From the NCBI RefSeq assembly GCF_035046485.1, contig NC_085136.1:158026754-158090753 (forward strand): a stretch of 64,000 nt of DNA. The letters run 5' to 3'. Below, in pieces: positions 1 to 11,780 of the stretch (the stretch's first letter is position 1; each line of letters opens with the position of its first letter). The notes under the pieces are model-generated. The model did no database searches. It saw nothing but the letters and a program-made list of their open reading frames with translations, and was not told the DNA's origin. The stretch is from Aedes albopictus. Taxonomy: Eukaryota; Arthropoda; Insecta; Diptera; Culicidae. A program made the position numbers and the translations under genes.

Positions 1-3000
1 TAAGCTTTCCTTGTATGGTGAAGTGCGCCACCAGTCCCAAAGGATCAAATAGCGACATTATTGTACGGAGGACTTGACGTTTTGTCGGTACTTTCTGCCT
101 TTGTACGATGTTCCGAATCTCCTCTTTAAGGTTGAGTTCGAAACTGAAGTCATCCTCTGAAGGTCTCCATACCATACCGAGGACTCGTTCTACGCTTTCC
201 GGACTCAGCGACTTATGTTGGTTTTTATCTACTTCTCCAATGCGTCCTAGCACCTCAACGGAATTGGATGAGAAGTTGCGAATTTCCATTCCGGCCATTG
301 AATGCACATATTTCACTTCCTGTATCAGTTGGACAGCTTCATCTACCGTGTCTACACTGTCCAGGAAGTCATCGACATAGTGATTTTCGATGATTGCTGT
401 AGCTGCATCTGGAAATTGTTCGGCATACTCTTCGGCGTTTCTATTTTTTAGGTAATGCGCAATGCACGGCGAGCATGATGCGCCGAAGGTAGCGACGTCC
501 ATCACGAAAATGGTTGGTTGTTGGTCTGGAGATTCTCGAAATACAAATCGTTGTGCTTGACGGTCCCTTGGTCGGATAAGGAATTGGTGGAACATTTCCT
601 TGATGTCTCCGCTGAAGGCTATCCGTTTTTGTCGGAAACGGAGTAAAATGGTTGGTAGTGCGGCTAGCAAGTCCGGTCCCTTCATCATTCTATCATTGAG
701 TGACACTCCTTCCACTCGTGCTGCAGCGTCCCATATTAACCGAACTTTCTCAGGCTTCCGTGGATTTCGTACTACACCTAGAGGTAGATACCAAACACGT
801 CCGGGCTCCGTTGACTCAACTTCGGCTGTAGTGATTGGATGAGCGTATCCCTTTTCCACATACTCAGCAATTTGTCCTCTCACTTTATCACTAAGCCAGG
901 GATCTTTCGCCAACTTTCTCTCCAGAGCTTCCATCCGACGAACAGCCATTGGGAGACTGTTGGGTAGACAGGGGTCATCATCTCTCCACAGAAGTCCGGT
1001 TTCGAACCTTCTACCGACTCTTCGTGTGGTTTCCTGGAGTATCATCAGGGCTCGCTTATCTTCTTCTGATTGGGGGTTCTGCTTGATAGTCGCTTCTTCA
1101 ACCGCCAAAAATTGTCTGAACAGGTCGTGCAGACCAGCTTCATTGTCACTTAGTTCCACGTGAGTGTTCACGAACTCCACGAACCTCCTTTTAGCAGTAT
1201 GAGTTCCATATATACACCATCCAAGTCGGGTTTTTGAAACGATTAGTTCTCCGGTAGCACTTTCGCGATTTTTGAGCGAGCTGATCAGTTTGGCGTTGTC
1301 AACGCCAATTATGAGCTGAGGTGAAACATTGGTGTAGCTGATGAGAGGAAGATGTTTTAGATGCGGGTGCGTTTCACATAATTCTGCGTAATCCACGGTT
1401 TGACACGGCAGTTTCAGAGGCCCTACAGTCTTGGCTTTCAACGGCCAAAATTTTTTTCCACTTGCTCCGGTGATAGAAACTTCAATGCGTTGTGATTCCT
1501 TTTCGATCCGCGTCACATCTCCGGTCCATCCCAGGGAAAGCGGTTCGTTGGGTCCTTCTATTCCAAGGATATTCGCTACTCCGGCCTCAAGCATAGTAGA
1601 TGAAGAACCGTCGTCAAGGAAAGCGAACAGCTCTACGCTCTTTCCGTTTCCGTGTAGCGTGACAGGTATGTAACGCAGTAGGGCATACGATGTAGCGGTG
1701 TGATGGTGCTGGTGAGCAATATTCCGGACTGCCGGAGAAGGCGGGTGAGAAGCGGTTGGTTCAGGCTTTTTAGAATGAAGCAACGGATGATGACGCATGC
1801 GACACTCTTCTATTCCGCATTCTTGTTTAGAGCGGCACGGCCAAGTGCGGTGGGGGATCAAGCAAATACGGCAAAGTCCTTTCTGTCTCATAACTTTCCA
1901 TCGTTCATCTAGATTCAGCTTCTTGAACTCTAGACATTCTGCAATTCGATGATCTGTTTTACTACAAAACGTACAGGGCTTAGCAGCTAAGTCACTTGAT
2001 TCCCTTTGACGATTTGAAGTGATGCTTTTCAAACCTGATGCGGCCGCACTTTGTTGATGCACGAACAGTTTTTCTTTGGAGAACTTTTCCTTCTTAGGTT
2101 TCTCCCATCTGCCGGAATTTGTCTGCACTGGTTCCATTTGTAACGTAACATCGCTTGCCATCGCCACCAGGTCTGTCATGAAATCGTTGAACGTAGCCAG
2201 GTCAACATTTTGGTACGATCGCTTGTGAGAAGCCCACTGCAGCTTCAGATTAGGTGGCAGTCTATCCACCATCTCCTGTAACAGCATAGGGTTACTAATG
2301 TGCTGTCGTTGGTCGGCCAGAATCATATGTTCCACCAAATTGCCTACTCCCATACCGAATTTGATCAAGGTTTTAAGATCGTCGCTTTTCGGGGAGGGAA
2401 TTTCTCGCATTCGCTTCAACAGCGAATGGATTATAACCTCAGGCCTACCGTACAGTCTTGCTAGTGTAGACATCACGTAGGGCACGGACTCAGGAATCAG
2501 CAAACGACTGCGAACGCTCTCTAGTGCATGACCTCGAAGACATCGTTGGAGCCGAGCCAGATTTTCTGCATCGTTATATCCGCATGCTTCAGTCGAGTTG
2601 TTGAACGAGCTGAAGAAAAGTGGCCAGTCTTGTGGATCACCTGCGAATGCAGGCAACTCCTTCGGGATAACTTGACGAGCAGCTAGCTGATCAGGTGTGG
2701 GTCCAGTACGCCTATTGAGAATGGGCGGATGAGAAGGTTCTGGGGCTGTCTGCGATGTATACAGTCTCGAAGATGACATTGCTTGCGGTGGCAATGGCGC
2801 TGACGAAACTGAAGCTTGATTCTGGTGATATCCGAGGTCGTTGGAATTTTCGGACTGTTGGGCTGGATAGCACTGCGACATCCCCGGTTGTTGATACCGG
2901 ACTGCTGGTTTGGTTATGAACTTTTCGAAGCCTGGGGGTGGTAGCACCGATTGATTCCACTGCGCACTCTGGTAGCTTGGCTGTGTTGATTGCAACCTAT

Positions 3001-4480
3001 TTGATGCACTCATTCCTGTTGCTTCCGGAGGTAACACTGATGACAAACCGGCTAGCTGCTGTTGGTGTAGTTGAGGCACACTTTCATAACGGTTCACTTC
3101 GGAAAAATGTTTCGATTTCGCGGGCGGTAAACGCTCAGACGATTGCACTTTGACTTGACTGCCCACCCTTGAATTTATACCCGCCGCATTTGTTTTTTGA
3201 TATTGTCTTGGTTCTAATTGTCTACCCAACCTAGTTGAACTTGATATCGGAGGTGGTTCCCCTATTTCTGGCACTTTGCGATAGAGAGAGTGTTGGCCTA
3301 CTTGACTCGACATTACTAGACCTTTGTCCCTAACGGTAAAACTGGGAATGCTTACATTTTCGATTGGTGGTTTGGGTGTACTTGTTTGGGCAGCTTCGGC
3401 GATAGGTTCTAGTCTTACATTTAGAATACTAATACTATCTCCTACCTGGGGACAGGTAGACAAACCTGCGCCTCCGGACGTTTTTTCGTGGACTTCATCG
3501 ATGGACACGCCCTCGACTTGTGGATTGGGTGCCCTTTGCTTCTGGGTTGATCCATCTACGTTGCTCGTTATCGTAGACCTGGGCAGCGACTTCGTGGCAA
3601 CTGGAATCGCTGGAACGCTCTTCGGAATATCTACGTTGCACGTGGCCTCATAAACCGTTGGATCTTGTGATTGAGCGACGACGTTGCAAGGGAACGAGCT
3701 GTCGTTAGGGCTAACTGTCTCCAGCTCTGCTCCACTCTGCTGGTTCGATCGTTGTGCGACTGCACCACCGGCTCTCTCACTTGACAGACCAATCCACTTA
3801 TTGGTGTTTTCCCGGATCACTCTGGAGCTCACCCTGCTTCTGGTACTGCGGTTCTCTTCGTCATCCAGTTGAGCTTCGAGAGCTTCGAGCTTCTGTTTCT
3901 CAAAGTCAGCTTCTACTTGTCTTCGTAATCGCTGGAACTTTTCGGCATCCTCAAGTTCCTTCAGCCGATTCTGTCGTTCGGTTTCCAGCTGCTGCAATCG
4001 CAATGTTAGAGCCGATGCACACGAGCGTTACTTGACGCTGCGTGAATTCACGCTGCGTCGCCGCAGCGTTCCTGTGGGGTATGCGTTGACATTGCGTGAC
4101 GCACACGGTGCGGCGCGGTTGCGGTGCGGTAGCGTTGCGTTCTCGTGTGCATCCTCCCATTTGATTGTGTGTAACTCAGGACGCACTTGCGTGCACGCTG
4201 CGTGGACGCGCCGCCCGTGTGCATCGGCTCTTAATCGAGCCGCACTCAGGCTACTGCGAGTGGACGTACTTGTCCGCTTGCTGGATCGTTGCGAAGAAAC
4301 GGTGATAGCATCAAGCCTCTCGATGCACCTCTGACAGGTGAAACTCCGATCTTCGTCGGCAATCGAGTCCCCTACTTCTGCACAAGTGTAGTGTACATAG
4401 CCGTCGCATTTGTCGCATTGGACTAAATCGTCAGCATTGTCCGGGCGATCACACAGCATACAATGACTAGCTGGATTCAT
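1..4480 (-). pseudogene. BEL/Pao gag-pol polyprotein, interrupted by a MITE stop codon
   Basis: Read on the - strand. It starts at Met 4480 with a PHD-type zinc finger (CMLC...CDKC...H..C...CQRC, first ~55 residues). After the MITE come a Glu/Lys/Gln-rich coiled-coil stretch (about 3840-3990), a Ser/Gln-rich linker, a DUF1759-like gag domain (about 2150-2660), a CX2CX4HX4C zinc knuckle (about 1925-1970), a retropepsin-like FLDDGSS motif (about 1610-1630) and reverse transcriptase with FSGDIKEMF (about 590-630) and the YVDD catalytic box (368-379). I read every codon from 4027 to 1 and found no stop, so about 1,340 codons are open and run off the window. The only lesion seen is the MITE, which supplies a TAA at 4028-4030. 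MITE plus duplicated TTA is 225 bp, so the frames on both sides still agree. A recently active copy, silenced by one insertion, is an inference. Confidence 0.88.
4009..4230. mobile_element. PIF/Harbinger-like MITE inside BEL gag
   Basis: Perfect 14-bp terminal inverted repeats, GAGCCGATGCACAC at 4009-4022 and its complement at 4217-4230, flanked by TTA at 4006-4008 and 4231-4233. A TTA/TAA 3-bp TSD is characteristic of PIF/Harbinger elements. The interior is GC-rich with repeated TGCG/GCGT words. It carries no coding capacity of its own and brings the stop codon that truncates the BEL polyprotein after about 150 residues. Confidence 0.85.
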
Positions 4481-4713
4481 CCTGACCAGACGTAGAATCT
4501 AACCTCAAATCTTGAAGTTTGTTGGGAGAGAATTTCGGTTTTTGCGACGGATCAACACCTCTTTTCAGCAACGTAGAACGCAGCTTCAAGCTGAAATATA
4601 TTTTAAGTTTTATAGAACAGGTTTCCTTACGCTAATTTCAAATTCTTACATTTGGTGTTCCTCGCTGGCTTTTCCAAAACTAGAACTCCTCAATTCTCCC
4701 AGATAATAATTCC

Positions 4714-5011
4714 TGTTCAATTAGTTTAGTTTTAGCATGATTCATAATACATTTTAATTTCACCTTTTTTACCTTTTCTGTTGCAAAATACTATTAGCCA
4801 ATACAATTCAATTTTATTAGAATAATAACTTTAATATAATGTACGAGATAATGTAACACATGTACGATCGCTCGAAATTAATCGTTGGTTTTGACAAATC
4901 TTCTTTTGACTCAGAGGTGTCATTGGTGACAGATCTCGGATCGCGTATTGTAAAGGGCGTAACGGGACTCACTACTACTGCGGCGAAGGCTTTCCAAGGG
5001 GTTCGCCAACA
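4714..5011 (-). repeat. Candidate 5' LTR of the BEL/Pao element
   Basis: On the - strand this stretch begins TGTTGGCG (from 5011) and ends ..GAACA (4714), followed about 230 bp later by the gag Met at 4480. The TG...CA-type ends and the position fit a BEL LTR of about 300 bp. The partner LTR is outside the window, so the boundaries are not confirmed. Confidence 0.4.
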
Positions 5012-5166
5012 GTGTTTTTACACTAAAATGTCATTATTTCAGCAAAGTTTGTGAAGTTTTGTTAGTTTGGATGTTTCTAAATGCTGAAAAAATAGGTTTA
5101 GAATCAATTAAAAAAAATTGTTACCGATTTTCAAATGGCGATATTTTCTATTTTATTGCATGGAGG

Positions 5167-5625
5167 CAAGGGGTTGGTCATTCAGCACACTTCATTTGTG
5201 CCGTGATTTTTGAGCGTGTGCCAATATGTGCCTAAACTGTGCCGGTTGTCTTTCAGTGTGTGCCGAAGTGTGCCGAACGTGCCGGAGGTGTGCCGAATGT
5301 GCCCAGTGGAATATTTTCTTAGAATGTTTTTGCGCTAATTATAATCCTGTCTATTTTTGGCGAATGTTATTGGTCTAGTCGGTGTTTACCGACAAAATTC
5401 CACCCAGAACACTTGTCTAGAATCTGTATGAAGGGATTTTTTGCAATCGTAAGTATAATGACAGTTTGATTCCATACCGCAAAGTTGGATTTCTATGTTG
5501 TGCCCATGTGTGCCGGATTGTGTCGAGATGTGCCGGCATGTGTGCCGAGATGTGCCGGCATGTGTGCCGGGCACAATGTGCCGGCATGTGTGCCGGGCAC
5601 AATGTGCCGAGTGACCAACCCCTTG
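5167..5625. mobile_element. hAT-like MITE with internal GTGTGCCG repeats
   Basis: Terminal inverted repeats CAAGGGGTTGGTCA (5167-5180) and its complement (5612-5625), flanked by the 8-bp duplication CATGGAGG (5159-5166 and 5626-5633). An 8-bp TSD with a CA(A)GGGGTT-type end is typical of hAT elements. Both ends inside the TIRs hold degenerate tandem GTGTGCCG/ATGTGCCGGC units (about 5190-5305 and 5505-5610), so the element has satellite-like arms. No coding region. Confidence 0.85.
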
Positions 5626-5633
5626 CATGGAGG

Positions 5634-6477
5634 TCACGTTTAATGCAGTCAGATGCAATTAAATAATAGCTTCTAAGATGGGAGTGCTTAATTTCTTAAG
5701 AAAGTTTGCTAAATAGTGATGTCCCCATACAAATCAGCACAAACTTCATAACTATTTTTTGCTTTTTTCCTTTTCTCACTAATCCGTGAATATTAGCGGG
5801 AATCTCTTACCTTGGGTATTTAGATACTTTGGGTGCACTCGTCTATAGATAGTAGAGTAAACATAGATCCGTGTTGATGAATAGCGCCAGTCACACGGTG
5901 CATATTGTGCCTTGCAAGCAGTGTGTGGATTTTTATCGCGAACCACTGAATGGTCCATGCTCAGCAAGTGATACATTCGCGATTGTAACATTTCATGAAC
6001 CAACATGCTCGGGAACGCTCCCCGAAATGCTGTTCATTCTCTTGCCCGGTTCGATACGAGAGCGCAATCAAGAGAGAAGATGCTCGATGACGCTAATGAA
6101 AGCGATGCTTTCGGTAAGAATATTTTATTGCCATAATTCTTTTTTTTATTGTGACTACACAACCTGCAACGTCATGAATACAGTTAAATTAAATAGTAGT
6201 TCACGTTTTTAAAGCGAAAACGCATTAAATACTGATGAAAATAACGATTATTCACAGTTGCCCCAAGCCAACGATGAGCGATCATCGGTAAGTGTTACAC
6301 TTAGCGATGCCCGCTCATCGCCGCAGCTTGTTTATATCGGAGTATCCTCTTTGTGTTCCTTCGTGAACCATGCGACTCGACGAGAGAACATACACCGCTT
6401 GGTAATTGAAACAGAACCAACAGAAGGGAAGAAAAACTGCCGAGTGGTTCACTGATCACTTTTTCGTCCAAACACTG
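5634..6477. other. Gene-free stretch; MITE-end fragment and unassigned sequence
   Basis: About 5850-5887 carries the end (AGTAAACATAGATCCG) of the MITE family seen near 13460 and complete at 35901-36103. From about 5870 to 6450 there are three modest open stretches on the + strand separated by splice-like signals (GTAAGA near 6115, CACAG near 6257, GTAAGT near 6290). I do not recognise the predicted peptide and do not call it a gene. Confidence 0.4.
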
Positions 6478-7309
6478 CTTGCAAGATAAATCCGCGAAAC
6501 GCGTTTGTCTTCTTCTTTTCCATCATGTTGCAAAAATATGACCGCACCACTATGAGCGATCTGATGGTCAGAAAATCTGCATGCGGCGCTTATATCAAAT
6601 CCACATGAGGCTGCGGCGATATAGCCGCGAGGAGATGCACGCGATACAGACGCAATGTGGAAATGGAAAAGATGAAGCCGCATCCCCCTGCAGCATCACT
6701 AAATATTGTCGCGCTTATCTTTTATTAGAGTCCTGCGGCGGTCGTACGCTCGCAAGGCATACCGCCGCATGACAGTCGCAAGGCAAAACAAAAGAAAAAG
6801 TGATCCCGCCAAAAACAAAAGCACGTGGGTTTCGCGAAGTGACAGATGTTTTTGAATGTATTTGTGACGAACGGCAAGAGTAGCTCAGTGGAATGAGTGT
6901 TCTTGCTGTCAAACCCCACATATAGTGGAATTATATACTTTTAAATCTGGTGACGCTCTTATGATTAGTGACTGTCGCGCTAATATCAGAAGCCAGAGGC
7001 AGATAATCGCCATATTCTGATTTTTCTTGAGAGGCATAATAACATCCCGATTATTAAACACAAAGCCGACGAGGTGATTCGTATGCGTATTTGAATCAAT
7101 GTCGCGATAAATATTATTACGATTTCTGGCCACCTGAGTTGCCATTGTGTAAACTTTTGTTTTGATATGAACGGCCTGAAGGCTGCTGCGATGCTGCTGG
7201 GTGGGTGACAGTATCTGTTCGATTTTGACATTGCGTCTGTATCGCGGGAATCTCCTCGCGGGCATATCGCCGCCGCCCAATGTGGATTTATTATGAGCGC
7301 CGCAATAAT
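6478..7309 (+). repeat. Left arm of a ~830-bp near-identical inverted repeat
   Basis: This arm is the reverse complement of 13475-14302; the stretches I compared, and the short frames in both arms, agree without difference. Inside the arm, about 6585-6670 and 7215-7309 are themselves inverted copies of an ~85-bp GCGGCGCT...ACATTG sequence, so each arm looks like an ~725-bp inverted-repeat element plus ~100 bp of shared flank. About 6878-6930 has a tRNA-A-box-like word (TAGCTCAGTGG). No known protein domain. Confidence 0.85.
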
Positions 7310-7399
7310 CAATCTAGCTATAGATAAACCTGTTAATAACGGATAAAGCAAACATTTTCAATTATAGCCGAAACAAACAAATCAATATGGCAATAACCT

Positions 7400-7680
7400 C
7401 TTATCAGCTGTAACGAAAAACATTTGAACCTCATAAATGCGCAAGGCCCCACGTTGGGCGCCAATGTAACGAAAAAATTGGAACCCTACAAATGCGCATT
7501 TTATTTTGCCTATTGGGCCCCATGTTGGGCACCAATGTAACGAATAAATTGGAACATTATAAATGTACATTTTATTTTCCGTATCGGGCCCCACGTCTGG
7601 GAACTTAGATACGAAAAACAAAATGGAACATTACAAATGCACAAAACACAAACATGCAACACATAACATAAATTGTGCCC
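7400..7680 (-). repeat. Tandem LTR-end/primer-binding-site units
   Basis: On the - strand the sequence alternates LTR-like ends (..CGTTACA) with TGGCGCCCAACGTGGGG, which resembles retroviral-type tRNA primer binding sites. One such junction is near 7450-7475, a second near 7525-7545, and a degraded third near 7585-7600, spaced about 70-75 bp. The right end (7610-7680) resembles the LTR start seen at 10408 and 23752. Best read as rearranged fragments of an LTR retrotransposon with no coding part left. Confidence 0.5.
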
Positions 7681-7693
7681 AGTTATCCAAATA

Positions 7694-7982
7694 CAGTAGA
7701 CGTTCGATAACTGCAACATGTTTACGTTTCACTTACCGAATGAAATTCGATAACTGCAACAACTGACAGACGTCAAAGAACTGTCAGTTGCTACAGAATG
7801 CAGTCAATGTGCATAAGTAAAACATCGCACTGCAACAGAAGTGCATGCGAAAAACATCGCATCGCTGTTGACATTTCGTTTTGACGGATAGCGGTGCGAT
7901 AACTGCAAAATTGTTGCACTTAGCGGACTTGCAGTTAAACAGCATTGCAGTTAAAGCGTTTGCACCGAGCGAACGTCTACTG
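7694..7982 (-). mobile_element. pogo-like MITE, copy 1 (289 bp)
   Basis: Ends CAGTAGACGTTCG and CGAACGTCTACTG, flanked by TA on both sides (7692-7693 and 7983-7984). The CAGT..TAACTGC-type terminus and TA TSD match pogo-like Tc1/mariner elements. It lies in inverse orientation to the copies at 11781 and 14740, has the same 289-bp length and is almost identical to them. No transposase. Confidence 0.85.
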
Positions 7983-8135
7983 TAGATAACGTAGTCCAAT
8001 CCCAGTATGACGAGGTTTCATTTTTGTTCTTGGTCCATCAGTCATCCTAAAATTGTATTTTGTTTGGCAGTTCGCCTTTAGTTCGCAGCATCTGTTGCGG
8101 CATTCATAGCTTGTTTTGGTCTAGGAATTTAAACT

Positions 8136-10140
8136 AAGTTCAGGGATCGATTCCTGGTACCATTCTGCACCTCTGGGCAAATTTTTAAAATAATCCCTAG
8201 GAGGAATCTCGAGAGATCTCGATTTGATGTTTTATACTGAGAAATTTTAAAGAAATCCATGATCAGATTGGACAATATTGCTTAAATACCTACAAAAATT
8301 TCCCAAAGTGTTCAAAGTTGTTTCAAACCAGTATATATTTATTAACGTTACTTCAATTATACATATTTACTACTTAACCAACTCAGTTAACTGATTAAAC
8401 TGACTTGAGTATGTTATGCTAAGCCATGCATCGATTTTCATAGCAATATCAGCGTTCAATGTGGAGTTATGGCAATAAATGTGAAAAAGTGTTGAAACAT
8501 TTTTTTTCTATGACTTTCTACTGAGTCGATTAAGTGCGTTGTGGTGTGCCTCTGTGGTCCGTTGAGATAAAACCAATCAAAATATCAAAATACAGTCGGG
8601 TCTTCTATTAGACGCTGCCGCCCACTTTACGCCCATTGCGTTTCCCAGGCTGTCCTCTAACCAATTTAGTTCATTTTTTTGTATATGATGGAGTATATAG
8701 TAAGCACTAATCGCACTAAAAATCAGCTGAATTGGATGTAAGACAGTTGAGAAACTGCGGTGGGCATAAAGTGGGTGGCAGTATTTAACAGGAGTCTCGA
8801 CTGTATATAATCAACCAAATGTATGGAAAACCTAAGTGATTTTGAAAAAAAAAAAAAATTGGGTACGAATAGTTGGGTACGAATTGAAAATCAGTTGCAT
8901 CGTATTTCTCATCGCGTAAATCATATTCCTTCAAAAATGTAGTCAACATTCATAGAAATAGCGCCAAATTTTCACGAGTAGTATCCTAGTTTGTAAGGAA
9001 ATATCATTTGGAAGATGTTATTCTACTTCGTCATGAATCCACAACAACGTATTAAATATGTAATTACTAATTATACGTCGTAGTTTCCTGTTCTTCCAAA
9101 ATTGGTGTACTATTAGATCTTTATTTAACATTCATTCATTCATATGCAAGAATATGTAGCACTTTTCATTCAAAAAAATGTTCAAAATTCTAGGCAATAT
9201 CAAAGAAATTAAATTCGAAGATAACCGTACACATCGTATTTGCTACTCCGTGATTGACCAGAGCAATCGAAGTTGCACAGAGTACCAATGAATATTAGGC
9301 TTGGGACTAGCTAATCATTCTTAATGTGCACAATTCGAGTGTTCAACATTTGAAAGCCAATAACGGCGCTGGCCACTTCCTTAAGGTCATCGGATCGATT
9401 ATGTGTCAATACTCGCCTCATATAGGAGCGATGCATTTACAGCAAGGAACAATACAATACTAAACACTGAGCGCCCCTGTTCAAAAAGCTTAGCAATATC
9501 GAAAAAAAGAACAATTTTGTTTATGACTATTGTGGCTGAAAGCGTTATTCATTTTAAGAAAACTGAGAAATGATTCTGATTTTGAAGATCGTATATCGTA
9601 CATATATACCACAACGCACTTAATCAACTCAGTAGAAAATTGTAGGAAAAAATATGTTTCAACACTGTTTCACATGTATTGCCATAACTCCACAGAGAAC
9701 GCTAATATCGCTATGAAAATTGGAGTGCAAATTGCAAACATGTTGTAGAATCGGGGAAAGTTTTAATGTATATCATTTGGAAGTAAAATTTGTTTATGAA
9801 ACAATGATGAAAAAATCTAGTTTTAAATGCGTTTGTTAAAACTAGTGTATGGCTTAGCATAACATACTTAAGTCAGTTTAATCAGTTAACTGAGTTGGGT
9901 GAGTAGTAAATATGTATAATTGAAGTAACGTTAATAAATATATACTGGTTTGAAACAACTTTGAACACTTTGGGAAATTTTTGTAGGTATTTAGGCAATA
10001 TTGTCCAATCTGAACATGGATTTCTTTAAAATTTCTCAGTATAAAACATCAAATCGAGATTTCTTGAGATTCCTCCTAGGGATTATTTTAAAAATTTGCC
10101 CAGAGGTGCAGAATGGTACCAGGAATCGATCCCTGAACTT
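8136..10140. repeat. Inverted repeat with ~410- to 530-bp arms and ~1.06-kb centre
   Basis: The sequence from 8136 (AAGTTCAGGGATCG) inward to about 8547 is matched by the reverse complement of 10140 back to about 9609, with small indels. Similarity is highest in the outer ~300 bp. The centre (8548-9608) holds a separate TA-flanked MITE at 8593-8803 and otherwise AT-rich DNA without an open frame. It looks like a long-TIR DNA element or an inverted duplication; I see no clear TSD at its outer ends. Confidence 0.8.
8593..8803. mobile_element. TA-flanked MITE (211 bp)
   Basis: Imperfect inverted ends beginning CAGTCGGGTCTTCTATTAGA and ending in its degenerate complement ..GAGTCTCGACTG, with inner matching blocks CGCCCACTTTACGCCC and GGGCATAAAGTGGGTGG. 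TA duplicates at 8591-8592 and 8804-8805. Tc1/mariner/pogo-type by TSD and CAGT end. No coding region. Confidence 0.75.
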
Positions 10141-10149
10141 CGTTTTGAT

Positions 10150-10408
10150 GGACATTTTTATTTTATAATAACGGTCTGTGGGGGCACCGTGAATTTCTAA
10201 TCCTAAGGGGGCATCCAGATTCGGGCAACAACACAAGACCGTCTACAATTTGATGTCCGTGTTAGGGGACGGCTTGTGCGTTTTGTACTGGATCGCTCCT
10301 GAAATTTTTGGAGCGCTACAAATGCACATTAAATTTCAGGGACAAATGTACAAACCTTAGTAAAACATACAAAATAAACAGACAAAATGTTCACAACAAT
10401 TTACAAAC
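10150..10408 (-). repeat. LTR-like fragment, copy A
   Basis: On the - strand it starts TGTTACGTTTGTAAATTG (10408 downward) and is clearly homologous to 23541-23752 over most of its length (shared GTTAGGGGACGGCTTG and GAGCGCTACAAATGC words on the + strand). It is interpreted as a solo or broken LTR of the family whose primer-binding-site junctions appear at 7400-7600. No internal coding region adjoins it. Confidence 0.55.
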
Positions 10409-10445
10409 GTAACACACTCCATGCAACAATCGAAGAATTTTCCAT

Positions 10446-10755
10446 GAATTGGCTTCTTTAGCGGTGTTAAGATAATTCCATATTCAGAATCTGCATGCAA
10501 AACTGAGCCGAAATCCAAATTTTCATGAATTTTGGTGCCCGGGAACCTATTTAAAAATCAGTTTGAAGATTGTATGGGAGCGATTTGTCGAATCACCCCT
10601 CGTCGCATTTTGTACTGAGCGGAGCTGTCAAGCAATTGGTCAGCTGTCAAAAGGTGATTTCGAAAAATCTCTTCGAAATCGATTTTAGGTACCAAAATGA
10701 AGTTCTAAAAATTTGAAAAAAATCATGGTGGTTCAGAAAAAGGTGCTCTTTCGTA
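10446..10755 (-). repeat. Dispersed repeat, copy 1 (partner at 28790-29094)
   Basis: About 300 bp homologous to the reverse complement of 28790-29094, including the shared blocks CCGAAATCCAAATTTTCATG and GGGAGCGATTTGTCGAATC. There is no open frame conserved between the copies and no clear terminal repeats. Family not identified. Confidence 0.7.
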
Positions 10756-11780
10756 TAAAATCAAAAAATCATTACATTTTTCTTAATTTAAAAACCCAAT
10801 TGGAGAATGCAATCCATGGAAAATTCTTAAAACTACTTTACAACGTATTAACTATATTACAAACGTAACACAGCCTTTGTTTTCCAAACCTCTACTGCTT
10901 TACATATTTACTATGACATTAGCAAAAATCAAACCTTGTTCGAACCTAATTATTATTTATTTGTTTATTTATTTATTTATTTTTAACTTTAAATTTTGTA
11001 AGAGGGAAAATCCCCTTTGAGTGATTTCCAAATTTACATGTTGAAGTTTGAACCTAACTGATAATACTTATTGTTTAAGCTCCATTTTGTATGAAGTATT
11101 TTGGTTCACCGGTAGAAGTTCATAACTTGTGTTAGAAATTAAAAAACATCAATGTGAACTGTTCTAACAGTGCGCGCCCATTGTGTTTGTGCCTCTGTAG
11201 CAGCCCTGCCTTCATTGCTTTGACGGCCTGACTTAGGAGTGACAGAGCAACCGCCTGTCACCATCGTGAGTAGATGATAAGCCAAAAAACAACACATTGC
11301 GTAGATAATATCTAGTGAAATATTATGGCGCCAGCACCAAACCGAATAGCGACGTTTTGACTAGCGACACTTTTCGACTAGCGACACTTTTTTTCAGTAC
11401 CGGGTGGGGTGCGCAGTGTGCGTTCAATGATGCACTATCATATACGTCACTTCCGTTGTATGTTGTAAACAACTCAAAATTAGCAAAAATATTTTTCTCA
11501 AAAAAAGTTTTTTGATTTCCAATCGAATTCATAATATTACTATCTAAAGTTATTCTATAAAGTTAATTTGTTAAATCCTACTTTGATCCTAAACTATATT
11601 TGATCCTAAGGACAAGTGAAATCAGGTATATGAACTATTTTATGTATACATGCCTTAATCTAATGGATATTTCCTAAACTAGTGCCTAATACTACAGTGC
11701 AAGTACCCTTCGGTTCGCAGAGTGCATAACCTATGATTCCTAAAGCTAAACCGAAACGGTGAGACAGCATAAATTATGTA
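10756..11780. other. AT-rich intergenic or intronic stretch
   Basis: Contains a short (TTTA)n run at about 10956-10985 and unassigned unique-looking DNA. The two short opposed frames at about 11315-11530 overlap each other and show no recognisable domain. I see no gene. Confidence 0.5.

Larger units (their letters stand above)
1..5011 (-). mobile_element. BEL/Pao LTR retrotransposon, 5' part (3' end beyond window)
   Basis: An element on the - strand running from a candidate 5' LTR near 5011 down through a gag-pol reading frame that is still open at base 1. The order of recognisable parts (PHD finger, coiled coil, DUF1759-like gag region, zinc knuckle, aspartic protease, reverse transcriptase with YVDD) is that of BEL/Pao elements. 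RNase H, integrase and the 3' LTR would lie left of the window. A 222-bp MITE sits inside it at 4009-4230. Confidence 0.9.

Noticed and set aside
5159..5633. GTGTGCCG repeats as a CRISPR array
   Set aside because: Units are short, degenerate, without spacers, and the genome is an insect's.
5466..5666. Cys/His-rich peptides on both strands as a zinc-binding protein
   Set aside because: Produced by the GTGTGCCG tandem repeats of the hAT-like MITE.
6870..6935. tRNA gene suggested by TAGCTCAGTGG
   Set aside because: No convincing B box, acceptor stem or anticodon arm; duplicated only because it lies in the large inverted repeat.
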